NCBI GenBank assembly: GCA_902806565.1 | Contig: CADCXA010000066.1 | Location: forward strand, 248,001 to 312,000 | DNA: 64,000 nucleotides | Direction of reading: 5' to 3' | Source of the DNA: Hypoxylon rubiginosum | Taxonomy: Eukaryota > Ascomycota > Sordariomycetes > Xylariales > Hypoxylaceae | Shown: positions 34,971-47,560 of the stretch, piece after piece | How positions within the stretch are numbered: the stretch's first letter is position 1 | How the letters are laid out: each line of letters begins with the position of its first letter | Notes under the pieces: model-generated | Database searches by the model: none | The model's input: only the letters and a program-made list of their open reading frames with translations | What the model was told of the DNA's origin: nothing | Translations under genes and position numbers: made by a program

Positions 34971-36546
34971 CTACTGCGTCTTCTTGGTCTCCCCGCTCGC
35001 CGCGGGTTTACTATACAACCAGAGGGCACAGAAGGCCACCCACCCCGTGACCGTAGCGGCGATGCCGGCGATCCAGGGCCAGGCGCCGCTGATGACGAAG
35101 CTGCGGGGCCACTCGTCGTGGGCGAAGTGCCGGACGGAGACCGTGTCCTTCTCCTCGACGTTGCTGTAGAACGGCCGCTTGTAGTTGACCTTGAAGTTGA
35201 AGATGCCGTGCTGGTCCGGCAGCTTGAAGGACACCGAGTACGTCGTGCTGTCCGGGGACGAGATGGTGGGCTGGAGGTTGAGTCGGTGGAAGGGCGAGAG
35301 CATGCTGAATTCCAGCTGCAGGTCGTCCGACTCGGGGACGGTGAAGGGGATGTACTTGTCCCATGAGTATTCGGAGAGGGAAATGGAGTATGTCTAGTTA
35401 ATGTTAGCTTCGATACGTAGCATTGAAATAAATAATTGAACCTACCACGTCGTTTTTGATACGGTAAAGCTTGGGGTTGCTTGCGTTGCCTTGAGCGGGC
35501 TCATTCAGGTGGTGCTCGATCCAGTTTACCCTCAGAACACCGGTCTCCTTGAATGTCCAGCCGGACAAGAGTTTGGCGAACTCGCGGTTAAGAGTGCTGA
35601 CCTCCTTTTTCTCGCCCACCTTCTTGACCTTTGCATCGAACCACTTGTCGCTCAGCATGTCCGCGGAGCCGACGACAGTGAAGCGGGCCGAGTTGCGGGC
35701 CTGTATGGCGGTCACAAGGGAGAGCTGGGACCCGCTGGCGAAGAGGTCGTCGAGGGACTCGGCCTGCTCTTTCGGATTGTAGCTGTAAGCCGTGGAGGGA
35801 GCGCGCAAGATCGGGGTGAGGAGGGCACCTGGGCCAAGGGTCTGGCCCATCCCGTTAGGGAATGCGATGAGTCCTCCGTCTGTGGAGACGGGGCTGAAGA
35901 AGTCCTTGATGTCTGGTCGGAGAGCTCCTGGGGCGGGGAGTAGCAGCACATCATGCTTCTCGGGGGCGGACGAGACGTCGTAGTTGAAGTGGTCGACCAC
36001 GAGGCCTTGCCGGTCGGGAGGCAGGTGGATATCTAACTCGAGGAGTAGGGATACGAGTGATGTTGGGGCTGATTGGGCGGCGGAGAGAGCGAGGAGGATA
36101 TTGCCGTCTGCATTGATGAAGTCAAGCAGGAGCTTGGGCGTCAAGTTGGGGCCGAGGCCTGTCGCACTGTCAGCTCTCCTCCGGTCTGGGTATTAAAGGA
36201 ATGGATAGTTACCTTTTGATTTTGTAGGAAGGAATAGAACGTGATCATAAGATCTCTCGCCTAGGTGGAATAGACTAAGACCCTCACTCTTGGGGGTTTC
36301 GTAGTCGATCTGAAATCCTCGGCCTGGTAAATAACAGAGAGTTAGCTTTAGTGTTGGGTGGTGTTGACAATAGCGTTGCCGAGGAAATGAAGCTTTGAGC
36401 ATACCTTCTAAATCACCTAGGAACTTGGAATAGCCATCCTTCTCGGCGACATCCTCGAGGACGACCAGCAGTCTATCCCCGCCAGAGCTGATCGCATGAA
36501 CGAGGGCCGCAAACAGCAGCACGACGAAGGAGATTAACGACTTCAT
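34971..36546 (-). CDS. wbp1: Oligosaccharyltransferase subunit Wbp1 (OST48)
   Basis: Four exons: 36546-36405, 36323-36213, 36158-35446 and 35393-34971, encoding 462 residues. An essential subunit of the ER complex that transfers the lipid-linked glycan to asparagines. A signal peptide is visible (SLISFVVLLFAALVHA), followed by RLLVVLEDVAEKDGYSKFLG. A large lumenal region includes GRGFQIDYETPKSEGLSLF, YDHVLFLPTKSK and SRFVV-type segments. One membrane span near the end (WPWIAGIAATVTGWVAFCAL) is followed by a short cytosolic tail ending KKTQ, a KKxx ER-retrieval signal like that of yeast Wbp1. Length is as expected. Introns of 81, 54 and 52 bp all keep frame. Confidence 0.95.
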
Positions 36547-37115
36547 CTCGGCGGCGTCTCTGTGATCAATTGGGTCTTAAAGAGAACAAAGGAAGAAGAA
36601 AAGGCTGCGACGGCAAGAGAATCGCCGCGCATGGGATCTGTACGTATTGTGTTTAGGGTCGTCTCGCCTTTTTTTGTGGTTTACGTAGACAAAGTCGGAC
36701 TTGTCTCAATAAATTGGCCGCTTAACTTTTTGGAGGTCTGGTATACGTAGCCCGTACCTGCCAAGCCTTTAGATATGTCCTTATTGCCTTATCAAACATG
36801 CAAGGGTAGAGCGGCATAACTTATTCAACCCTTCGAGTACTTTTACTTATCAGGATTAGCGTAGTACTTATGCATATGCACGAACCACTATAGTCATCGC
36901 CAAGGTCCAATTGCTTTTAGAGCTCATAAACCTCACCTTCAAGACCATCACCACCAGCAGAGGCTAGCCACCTTCGAGCCATCCTCCTCGTCATACGAGA
37001 ACGCAGACAGCTCAATTGAGTACAGCCACCTCTTTAAACCTCCCGGCCGACCCCATCCACGATATACCAGCTTACAATTGCTGCCATAAGCAAACGGAGA
37101 GACAGAAACCAAAAA
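36547..37115. promoter_or_regulatory. Divergent region wbp1 / complex I 9.5 kDa subunit
   Basis: These 569 bp separate two divergent start codons and must hold both promoters. The part next to the complex I gene is CA-rich, as in fungal 5' leaders. No ORF is supported. Confidence 0.5.
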
Positions 37116-37511
37116 ATGCCCAACCCGTCACCGCAGTTCTGGGCCGGTCCCCTCCGGTACTGGCGCTGGTCTGCGCGCGAGAAGCCCGCCTTCTTCTGGT
37201 CCTGCATCGTCGGCGGCACCGGCCCCCTGATGCTCTTTACCGTCCCGCCCGCCCTGAAGGCCCTCGGCTACGAGAGGGCGACGCCGATCCCCATGACATA
37301 CCCTGGTACGTTCCATCTTGTTCGTTGTATTTCGAGCCTCCGATCCGAGCAGGTGGAGAGGAGAAGATGAGGAGTAGGAGGAGGAGAAGAAGGGGGAGAG
37401 AATGGGAGAGAGAGGATCTTCCTGAGAAATGCGTGATATCGCAATGCTAACATGGTACTGGTTATAGTTCCCTCCGGTCCGAGAAAGACGATAACCGGCT
37501 ACGAAGATTGA
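37116..37511 (+). CDS. nuo9.5: NADH:ubiquinone oxidoreductase 9.5 kDa subunit
   Basis: Two exons, 37116-37305 and 37468-37511, separated by a 162-bp intron containing a purine-rich GAG/AGG tract. The product has 77 residues. It contains FWAGPLRYWRW near the N-terminus, a single membrane span (FFWSCIVGGTGPLMLFTVPP) and, across the intron, the C-terminal IPMTYPVPSGPRKTITGYED. These match the small single-span accessory subunit of fungal complex I (NDUFA3 counterpart) in the inner mitochondrial membrane. The second exon is only 44 nt. Confidence 0.92.
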
Positions 37512-38033
37512 ACCTGCTAGGCTACTAGGACGGAGCGGAATTAGAGACAGGTACGGATCAGGACATGCAAGATGAGATCCGTATATGTATATATGACGGG
37601 GGCGACTCTACGAACGTTAAGCCAATAGAAGCTTAAGCGGGACCCAATGCGGTTATGGAATGCCTAAGGGGAAAATGTAGTATACCACTAAGAGTCAAGA
37701 ATCGAGAAATCAAAGTTAAATGAACGCCAAAACGTAGAAAATTCGGGTAATCAGTTCATTTTCGTATCTTGCAACTACCAACGCCACACTGCTCTCATAG
37801 CCCAACTCATGTGGGCTGTCTGTCTATCCTGAGACTCGGATAGAACAAAATAAATAGTAAATGGCATGAATTCCACGCCATCGTTGTATCCTATCGTATC
37901 CTTTCTTTTCTTGGATACGAGGAAGCCTATATTCTTAAAGCAAAAAAAACCAGACGCCCTTCTATGTGCTAATGCTTTTTGACCTCGCCTTCCAGAAAAC
38001 TAGTAGAGACGATCGGTTCGTGTGGGATAGGCT
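37512..38033. other. Convergent 3' region
   Basis: Between the 3' ends of the complex I subunit gene (+) and the BEACH gene (-). No gene or RNA motif is seen. Confidence 0.5.
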
Positions 38034-41000
38034 CTACCTCTCCCGTTGAATCAAGTTCCATTCGTACTAGATTCTGTTAGCTTCCCCTATGATATGAGTC
38101 CGTCGCAGGAGATATAAAACTTACAACCCGTCCGTCGTCATCCCCGGTATATACCAGCTGCGGCATCGGCGTGATGCAGGTAATGGCCGCCTCCGTATTC
38201 GTCCCCGTCTCGCTACGGGTGTCGATATGGTCCAATCGTCTCACCAGCTCCAGCGCCCACTTGCCGTTCTTCACCACCCGCTTCCAGATATTCACCCGCC
38301 CTCTCCTGTGCCCGGTAAAGACGAGATAGTTCTCCAGCCACTCGTTTCCGGATCCTTCGTAGAAGGCACACGAGTACACGTAGTCGTCGTGCTCGGAACA
38401 GACGTTCTGATCCAGCATCAGGTCGCCGTTGATTGTGTACAGGGCCACGTTCGGACCCGAGCACAGCATGATCTCGCCCGAGACGTCGTTGATGCGAGCG
38501 CACTCTACGGCCCGAGCGCTTGGCAGCTTTCGCACAAACTCGAGCCGGTTCATATCCCAGAGGAACGCGTGGCCGTCTCCGGAAACCGTCACTAGCGTGC
38601 TAAATGCCTTAGATACCGCAATCGTCGTGACGGGCGTCTTGTGCCCGAACAGCGAAGACCGATGTATCAGTTCGACAGGCTTGCCTGGCGTCGTCTGTAT
38701 GGTAAACACGGACACGACGCAATCCTCGCCTGCTGTGATCAACGTCTTAGAATCCGCGATGATGATGGAGGATATTTGGCCAATATGTAGGTTTTCACTG
38801 ACGCCGGCGCTTTTTCGATTTTCGGTGTGGAAGAAGCGCACGCTGTTATCCGCAAAGCCCCACTCGGCATATTTGTCAAAGGAAGGGGGAAGGTTGAGGC
38901 GGAATGGAGACGAGCATAGAAGGCGATCCAGTTTGGGCGAATAGGTCAAAGATGCTACCCGCTCACGGCTTTCCAGAAGTGGGTGAGGGATTCTTGCAAG
39001 AGCCTCGCTGGCTGTATCGAGTCTCTTCACCGGAAATGTGACATTCTCCCGGGGTGGATGGGGCTTGCTGAAGACTTGGTGTGGTGTCTGCCCGAAATTG
39101 TGGATGATACTCGTAGTGGCATGCCGTTCGTTCGAGTCTGTGATATTATCGAGATCTTTAGCACCGTAGTACGAAAGATAATGAAAAACGTTCAGATTCT
39201 CCACAGCTGCTTCGCCGCGCTGTTTGTGGCCAAAGACCAGGTCAATCCAAAGATGGAGGGTTTGGCTGACATATGGGCTCTCTAGGGCCTCGCGATGTTT
39301 TGCAATGAAGATCTTCGGGTCGCCTTTTGCCCAGGGAGGTAGTTCAACATTATTCACTCGCCCTCCAGAGCCCTGGCGATCGCCGAAGTTGTAACCGTTG
39401 ACGTTTGCCAAGAAGTCCGGGAGACAGAAAAATTCAGGTATAAGCTCTCGCACATCGGATCCGTTATCCTGAGAAGCAGATTTCCATGAGCCTTCGATCG
39501 AGAAGAAAAGTCGATCCGCGTGGTCGAACGAACCACCTTGCAGGAGAATGAAGGACTGGACAAAGGGAGGCAATCGAATGAGATACGACGCAACAATCAT
39601 AGCCGAAGAGTAATGTGTGCCGTAATGGAACGGCGTCTCTCCGATCTCTGCTAGACTGGTGTATCTGGTTTGATAGTCAGACTGACGCCGCGCGGTTTGC
39701 GCGCCCATGGGTTTCGATAGATCTCTGAATGTGGCGGGATCATCTAGGTCGAGCTCTTCGCTGGTGTAGTCTGCCAAAACCCATGGAAACACTGGGTACT
39801 GTGTAAGATCGTTAAACGTCCGGCCTGCCATTGTATTGACGAGCATCAAGTAATGGAAGTTGGAAATTTCACCTCGTTGCCACCGGCGCATGAGAGGATT
39901 CCAGGGGGACGAGTTGAAAATGCTGCCAAACTTCGATCCAAATGATTGAGGGGATTCCTCGAAGACCTTGAGTGATTCTAAACGCCACGCATCTTCTGGG
40001 TTCGGTAACGAGTTGGCTCCTGCGGTATGCGGAGTCTTGTTGCTGAGCCTCGCAAACACTTCGTCTCTCATCGCCGAGTTCTTGGCCGTCAAAAGGTAAC
40101 TACGGCCGTCGGTAAAGAATATTTCGATCGCCACGTCTCGAAATAGGAACCGACGTTTTGATATACTGATAACATCTTGCCATTTCCAACTGCGAGAGTC
40201 TTGTGCGCTGCGGCTTGAAGTTTGGCGATCCTCGCTAGACTTCGCAACCGTGATGATTTGGGAGAAAGGGTCGCGCTCCTCGACTGGCGCCTCCCATACG
40301 TTCACTATTTCTCCATCTGTACACTGGAAGAAGTTGTCCATGATGTAAAGAGCGTTCTTTCCAATCAGAAGAATGCCTTCGAATGCCTCTAGACCGATGA
40401 CACGAGAAACGTTATAGACTTGTTGCACAGCGTCCCCTTGCTGCAAACGTCTCATTACCCTTCGATTCTTGTCTTCGAACCCGTCGTCAGCCTCGTTAGG
40501 GTCATTCGGATCATCAATCAGTTCAAAATCATCTTCCGGCACAAGCGACTGTACGCTTTTAGCTCCAGGATTTGTGTCAGTTGAAGGGTCACTAGGGTCG
40601 TCCTCGGCGCCCTCATCTAAACTGTTTATATTTCCCTGAGCCATGGACGACTGGGTAGGCTTTATCGATGCAGGCGCCGCGGCAGGGGGTATTTTAGTAT
40701 CTATCTTGATGGTAGAAGAGGGCTGTTGGTCTGATGTCTTGCGTTTCGGTTGGTACTGGTCGTGATTGGTAGAAAGATCTGGCAACAGTCGAAGACGCAT
40801 ACGATTGCGACCTTCCGTTCTATCCAGTTTCCACTTGATAGAGCCGGGCTCGTATAACACGGCCCCTGGCCGGTTAAGGTCTCTTTGCATCTTGGAAAAC
40901 GCATATGAAAAATACGTGACATCATCCTGTTGATCCTGCATGAGACGCTGGTGCTTGAAATGTTCAGAAGCGTATATAGACTTCATCCAAGCAGAATTAG

Positions 41001-44000
41001 CCATGCCGTGGCGCAGAAGTATATTGTCTCGCTCGATCGTCTCAGCATGCCATCGCTTCAGCGTTTCCTTTCGCTTCATTAGTCGAGATTTCGCGGTCTC
41101 AGACGTACGCTGGTTTTCCGCTATAGCAAATTCCTCCCAAGTTCGCGAGATTCCTCCGAAGAATAGTGTGTCTAGCGAAGGCTGATGCTGGTCGACCCAT
41201 TCGATGAAGGCGTCTGTATCGAGCTCGGTAAGTTTTTGGAAATCTGTTGCTAGTTGTGCCTGGTCTGAAGTCATGAATAGGCGAAACAGTGACGTGCATT
41301 CTTCAGGTTTCTGCACGAGCATGATGCGCCAAATATTGACAGCAGCAAGCCGTACGGCCCGTGCCGTTCCTACTAATTTGGTATACAGTTGATACCAAAA
41401 TAGCTTCATGTAGTCATCATCCGTTGATAACGACTCCAGCACAACCATTTGCCAATAGAGTATCTTCTCCATTGAGAAGTTTGCTTCCATCTCGGTCGTC
41501 TGGGGATCATCTATCTCCGAGAGCCTCAAGAGAACCAATTTCAGAAACGACCCACGGATAGTCGATACCGCTTGGCTACAAAGCCTTACCGTCTTCATCT
41601 TCGCAACTTCGGGCTTCTGGAGATACTCCAGTAACAGCCCAGCAAAATCCAGCATCGATTCAGTTCCGTTCATGAACCATCCCTCGAAAATCGCCTCGAC
41701 CATATGGAGACTGAATCGAGCCATATTGGTAAGCACCTTTGGCTCATTAAGAGTCTTCCAGTCAAGTTTGATAGTCGTAGACATATGAACAATGGTGCTC
41801 TTTAGAACGTAAGACTCGAAGTAAGCCTGGTGCTCTTGGAATCCAGGAGGTACTTTCAAGAATAATCCAAATCCAGGAAATTCTTTTCGAACTAATAGCT
41901 GGTCTATGAAGACATTGATGACGAGCTCTAGGATGCCTTCCACTAGTGCGTGACCGACACTCTGATCAGAGACTTTCCTGGGAGATACCACGTGAATAAG
42001 GCGAACCGGACTTGATTGAGAGGATTTTTGAGATGTTAGCAGAATGAAAGATGAAGCTTTCCGCAGTTGAGTTCCTCGGTGGGGAGCACTATGGACTGGT
42101 AACGATGTGTCAGTCGCACTAGAAGATCTAATAACCGGAGCCGTGCTTGATATGCCGCCAACCGGGCGAATGATGACATCGCCGCCTTCGAAAGTAAGGG
42201 CCGAGTCTCTAGAGTTGAGTTCTATCTCGGGACTGACTGGATCTGCGCTCACCAGAGCAGGATAAAGAGCAGACAATAGAAGCCTCACGTAGTCTGAGAA
42301 TAGGGCGAAATCTCGGAAGTCGGCCGATCGAGCGTGAAGGTCGGCCATAAATCGTATGACGGCCTGGAGCACAGAAGCATTGCCAGCATTGCGTTCCACG
42401 CGCGGTTGGGTGGTTTCTGGGATGGCTTTTAGTATAGTTCTGCATGGAGAATCGATATACTTACGGCGCGCCTCGAGCTCTTTTCGAAGTGACATTGATC
42501 TTGCTCGTGGTCGTCCCCCTAATGTTTCAGAAATGGTCGTTGGGGCTTCTGCCCGTTTGACGTCCGCTGAAGGCGAGGCTGGATCCTCTTGGTCTTTCAG
42601 AACATCTTTTAGCGCATGCTGAATCATGGCTGTTATGATTCGCGACGCATCCGGATTGACGATTTTGCACTTTCCGAAAGTCTCAAGTAAGCTGAAGAAG
42701 TCAAAATCCTTCTCGAAGTCGATGTCCGCAACATCATACCCGAAGAGGATGCTGAAGCAGATGGGCCAAAGAGTCGGTATATCCCACCATCTCTTAAGGC
42801 GGTGAGCCATGATATGAAATCCGCCTGTTCTGCCCGCAAATTTGTTGATATAGGCTGTGCCATGGGTGACTAGAAGCCTCGCAAGGATCTTGCAGCCGTA
42901 CACTACAATTTCCGGATCGTTCTCTGTGAGAAGATACAAGAGCCACTGGACCATCGTCAGCTTGGAATTGTCTCGCGACGGCCACGCATCAAGTACCTTA
43001 TTTGTCACAGTCTTAGCGAATTTTCGGATAATTGTTACGTTCCCCTTTTCACACAGCAGCTGACTAAACATCTCTAAGAGACGTATACCAACTTCCTTCT
43101 TCGTGAGCGATCGCGCTTCAGTCCCGCCTGCTCCGTTCGCGGTGATCAACTGTCGCAATGGAACACTCTGCGAAGCACGACGGGTTGTTGGCTTCGGGGT
43201 ACGTGGGAGGGACCTCGACGGAGGATGAAAGGCGTAGGTAATGAACAGGGCAAGTGACTGGTGTACTTCCGTGTTATAATTACATTTGACGAGATTTTTG
43301 ATAGCGCTTATGAAGAAGGGAAGTACGATCTCTGATAGCGGTTCGGATTTCACGGCATCGAGCAGCCTCTTCACAATTCCTGCATTACGCGGCGTTAGTA
43401 TAGATTGCAATACTTACCCGGCTTCGACGATACTCACGCATTCGAAGCAGTCTGCGATTATTGTATTGGTGATGCTTGCTCATTACAGCAAAGGTCACGA
43501 ACTGCTTGTAATACAACTCCTGGACGAGTGCGCCGCATCTTCTCCACCCATCGAAGTCGACAAGGAGAATGCGATATGCGAGGGGGTTGATAATGACGGA
43601 ATCAAGAGCATCTTGGTGCTTGTACCCAATAAAACCCAATACGAGACTTAGAAGCTGCAGACATAGTCTGTCCTTTTCGGTACCCTGAAGAGCCAGCTTC
43701 TCAGTCAGAGCTTCATTTGCAGGTCCGCTGAACCCAAGCTTAGCTTTGAGTAAGATTGCCAAGATCGCGTACCCTCCATCCTTTTCCATAGCCTCGCTAT
43801 TACGCCAGCTTGAATTGATGCATAAGAACACCATCTCAACGGCACGGACTAGGGCTTCAGAGGAAGAAGCTCGTTCGACCAGTTTCAACGCAAGCGGCGT
43901 GAAGCCTGAGAGCTGCCAAAGGGCATCGTCGAAGAACTGGGGAGCCGCAACGATCGGGTTTCCAGTAAGAACCGCGACACCGTTTGAGCGTACTAGCGCG

Positions 44001-46042
44001 TCATTAATCGAAGGCAGCGCCGTGTTAATAGCTATTCCGGTCCCATTCTTAAGGACCATTTGAACAAGAGTATGAGCAGGTCCCCGTGACAAGGCTCGAA
44101 ATAGCTGCGACTCTCCAAAGTGCTCCTTTTCGCGAAATATGGAAGACGGCATCACACTAAGAAGGATCTTCTGCTCCGGTACTATGTTACTAGCTTTGTC
44201 CCTAATCACTTTCATAATATCAGAGTCGTCTTTCCCGGAGCTGACGAGGTCATTGCGAAGTCCTAGAGCAGCAGAGGCCGTGTAAGTCTGGAATCCACCG
44301 AGGCAGTCTTGAAAATTCCCCTGGTAATGAGTTCCCAGCCGGCTTGGCACTGAAAGAAAATCCTCGCTCAGTACGTCGTCAAAAAGATGGGCCGTACCAA
44401 GGGACCATTTGGAGTTGATTAATCCAGAGCCCAGGTGAGAAGAAAGCTCTCGTGGTGTTCCTAAGAATGCTTGGACCGGCATGGTTTTGTGGCTTGAGGA
44501 GGTGAATGATGCAAAGCTTTCTGTACTACCATTCGAAATTGGAGGAGGAGTAGGATACGAGGCTCGTATTTGTTCAACAAATTCACCATTTACATATAAG
44601 GAGGCCTTGCTAGGTGACATCGTCTTGGGCCGGCGATGGACCACTGCAACGTGATACCATCTGCCTTCCTTGAACGTGAAGTTTCTAAACCGGACGCTCG
44701 GCCGATGTGAAGTAACTGAAGTTTGTAAAATGAAATTTCGGGTATCTTTTTCGAGATACGCGAGAAGAAAACAGGTCTGGGTAGAGTCAAAAGCACCGAA
44801 AATTGTAGTGTGCGATCTTGGATCAAACTGATCAACTCGCACCCAGGCGGCAAATGTATATCCAGAAGACGACTGAGGAGGAAATTGACGGCCCAGGCTT
44901 GGTAACTCAATCGAAGAATGTCCATGCTGGGACAAGTCGAATTGTATGAATGGAGGGCTGCCATACTTGTGCATTACCTCCAAGCAGAAATCCGAGGAGC
45001 TTATAGAGGGATTGAGCAAAAGCTCCTGAGCGTCAACTAGCCGGTTCACACCAAAAGGCATAAGAGATCGGCAAAGAGCTAAGACCATCTCTCGCTCTGC
45101 ATCGTTAAGGTATGAATTTTCGTCGAAAGCAAATTTTAAGAAGCGAGAAAGGACACCAGTCTCGTGGACTAGGCACAAGTTGGTTTTCGAAACACCCACG
45201 ATCGCTGATAAGACTTTTAGCACCAGCAAAGACGCGGTGTTCTCTGGGATGCTCTTATCGCGTGGTAGGGATTCCCAAAAGTCCACGATTGTGCGAATGG
45301 CCTCGGGGTTCTGTAGGGCCGATCCAGGGCCAACAGTCTTCTTAATAGCCGCCTCGATCGACGCAATCTGGGCGCCTACACGGGCGACTTCGTGGTCCTC
45401 ACTCCTCGTGCCATCTTCTCCCATCCCACTTTCGGTCGGCGCTATTAGGACCCACGGCGTGGAATCCTCTAATATAGCAGAGCAGCATAGACGGTCCAAC
45501 GCATCGTCATTCAGCGACAAGGCAAAAAGCTTCCCGAAAAGCTGACAGCTAGTCCATAGATCCGAGTCACTACCTCCAAGACCAATGCTTGCAATTATTT
45601 GTTCCAAGGCATCCCATCCGCCGCCCTCGACCCGCGTACGAAAGTACCGTCGATTTCCGGGATGGCTTCGAAACGCTGCCGCTAAGACACTAAAAACGGC
45701 ATTGAGGAGGTCGAAGAAGCTCCTTTTCTCATTTTCGTCTCGTTTCTGTGGATTGTAAAACCCGGAGAAGGACCGCAGCAGATCAAATATTCGTTGAAAG
45801 CCGCGGAGATGCCTAAAGTCATCCTGTACGGAGCTGGGCGGTGCAGTCGCGGATAGATGTTGCTGGGTCTGTTTGATCGGACCTAGTAACACTTCAAATT
45901 TCGGGTATTCGTTACTTGGGGTAGCCGAGAGAGCGGAGGAAACGGCGTCGAGGAGGGTCTGGAGCACCTCGGTGGCTTTTGTAGTTGCTAGCGGTGTCGA
46001 CGCGGACGTGGACGATCGGTAGCGGCCGGCCCGTAGAGACAT
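38034..46042 (-). CDS. bph1: BEACH-WD40 protein (Bph1/Lvs/LYST-like)
   Basis: The largest gene here: exons 46042-43438, 43379-38125 and 38066-38034, giving 2630 residues. The first intron (59 bp) uses the GTGAGT donor inside LRMRE, which keeps frame with the second exon; the later GTAAGT does not. The last exon is 33 nt and supplies YEWNLIQRER, completing the final WD repeat (GRV-YEWNL). Domains: a helical N-terminus; a concanavalin-A-like module near 394-490 (GYTFAAWVRVDQFDPRSHTT); a long armadillo-like region; a PH-BEACH domain near 1850-1975; a BEACH domain near 2038-2300 (NFHYLMLVNTMAGRTFNDLT, YPVFPWVLADY); then WD40 repeats. Family members act in vesicle trafficking, vacuole and cell-wall processes. 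The large middle exon could hide an in-frame intron, but none is needed. Confidence 0.95.
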
Positions 46043-46806
46043 GGCGATGGTAGAAAATGGAGCTATATTTTCGCAAGGACAGAAAGTGATGCTTTCTTCA
46101 TATTACACAAACTGAACGTGCTAGCACCCTATTGGGGTCTAGGCTGCCGTTTACACTAAAGAGCATCGAAGATTTGGAGGTTCAGCTTTTACAGCGCGTT
46201 TCGGAACGAGCAGGCACGTTAAGCTGCAACAGGTTTAGCAACGGTTCTAGGCAATAAGCAATAAGTTCTGACTGGAAGCTGTTTATGGAAAGCAAATTTG
46301 AAGGCAACCTTTTCGAATCCCAAAGACCAGTACAAATTGAGTAGTTTAAGGTGTTGCAAGTATCACCAGCTCTAAACAGGTAGGCCGACGTCAGTTGCGG
46401 CCGCCAGTCAGCCTTAGTGACTGGCTACTAGGCTACTAGGTAACAATAAGGCTATGGCCCCGGACCCCGATAAGATGCGGTGTACGTACTCCACTATCCG
46501 GTAGGTGCTGGAGCTTCCTACCTACAATCAATCACCCATTAATAAAATAACCTTCATAAAGGCATATCTATATATAGAATCCCTTACGTACATAGGAGTT
46601 GGACTTACAACTGATACTGAGCAATACATACCTCAGAATCATGACTAGCTACACGTCCTTAAATACAGCCTTCCTTTGAATTTACGAAGCAAACCTGACC
46701 ATAGTGTAGATTGCCAAAACATCTCAGACTTTAGGTGCTGTAAAAAATATCTTCTCATTTTCGGAGTTCAAACAAGTAAGCACTCCGCGGCTACCGGAGA
46801 GAGGAG
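46043..46806. promoter_or_regulatory. Upstream region of the BEACH gene
   Basis: Should contain the promoter of the minus-strand BEACH gene. No ORF or RNA gene is supported. Confidence 0.45.
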
Positions 46807-46829
46807 ATGCACCTAAACGGGTTAGTTCT

Positions 46830-47560
46830 CGAGAGTTACGTCTATGTCAGGCCGGAGCCGCCGCCGCGGAAGCGCATAAAACCCGTGGCGGTATTATGTG
46901 TCGGATTTCCACGGTGCGAAACTGAATCTCTTCAACAGGCAACAGGCCGTACAAAAGCTCAGATACGATTACACTTATCACGGATAAGATGTCGTTTTCG
47001 AGAAACTAAATTACGCACTCCAGTAGGTCTGACTCTGCCGTAGAAAGTGAATTCTGCATATTGTTGAAAGTTTCCTTGCAAGCTTACACCGTGAATTCGT
47101 AGGTAGCTCGGCCCGACTGACGGGAAGTGTCCCATGGGCCATAGCTAGGCGGGGAGGAATTTGACACTGTGCTGGGGCACGCTGGCCGTGGCCGTAACGG
47201 AAGCGGCGGGCTCGGTATTTGCGGCTGATCTCATCGCCGCTTACCCCGAAGCTAAAGTCCTGAACTACCGGAAGGACATCGAAGCCTGGCATCATAGCAT
47301 GGTTAATATCATACCCATGCCCTCGAAAATAAGAACAGGGGGCTCTGATTGTTTTTGCGCATCACCCGAGACTGTTTTTGGTCCTGGCTCTGCTATGTGC
47401 GCTTCGTGTTGCCAGGATTGTTTCGAGCCCTGAACGGCAATATCCAGACAGGTATTTTCCACACCTAATGGAAAATGGGTATATCGCGGTGAGTAGAATT
47501 CACAAGGCAGATGGACGCCCTTGTCTTATTACCGAGTCTGATATCACCGTACGTTGCTAA
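46830..47560 (+). pseudogene. Degraded sulfotransferase-like gene
   Basis: Fragments in several frames resemble the fungal P-loop sulfotransferase-like family. The start reads RPEPPPRKRIKPVAVLCVGF then PRCETESL, in the position of the nucleotide-binding PRTGTxSL loop but with a changed residue pattern. Further on, EEFDTVLGH (frame 1, about 47153-47180) is followed in another frame by AVTEAAGSVFAADLIAAYPE and LNYRKDIEAWHHSM, typical of the central domain. The frame change near 47175-47195 and stops before and after show that the gene is broken. The middle (about 47030-47150) and C-terminus are barely recognisable. No intact neighbour is related to it. The family call comes from these motifs and is moderately sure. 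Confidence 0.6.
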
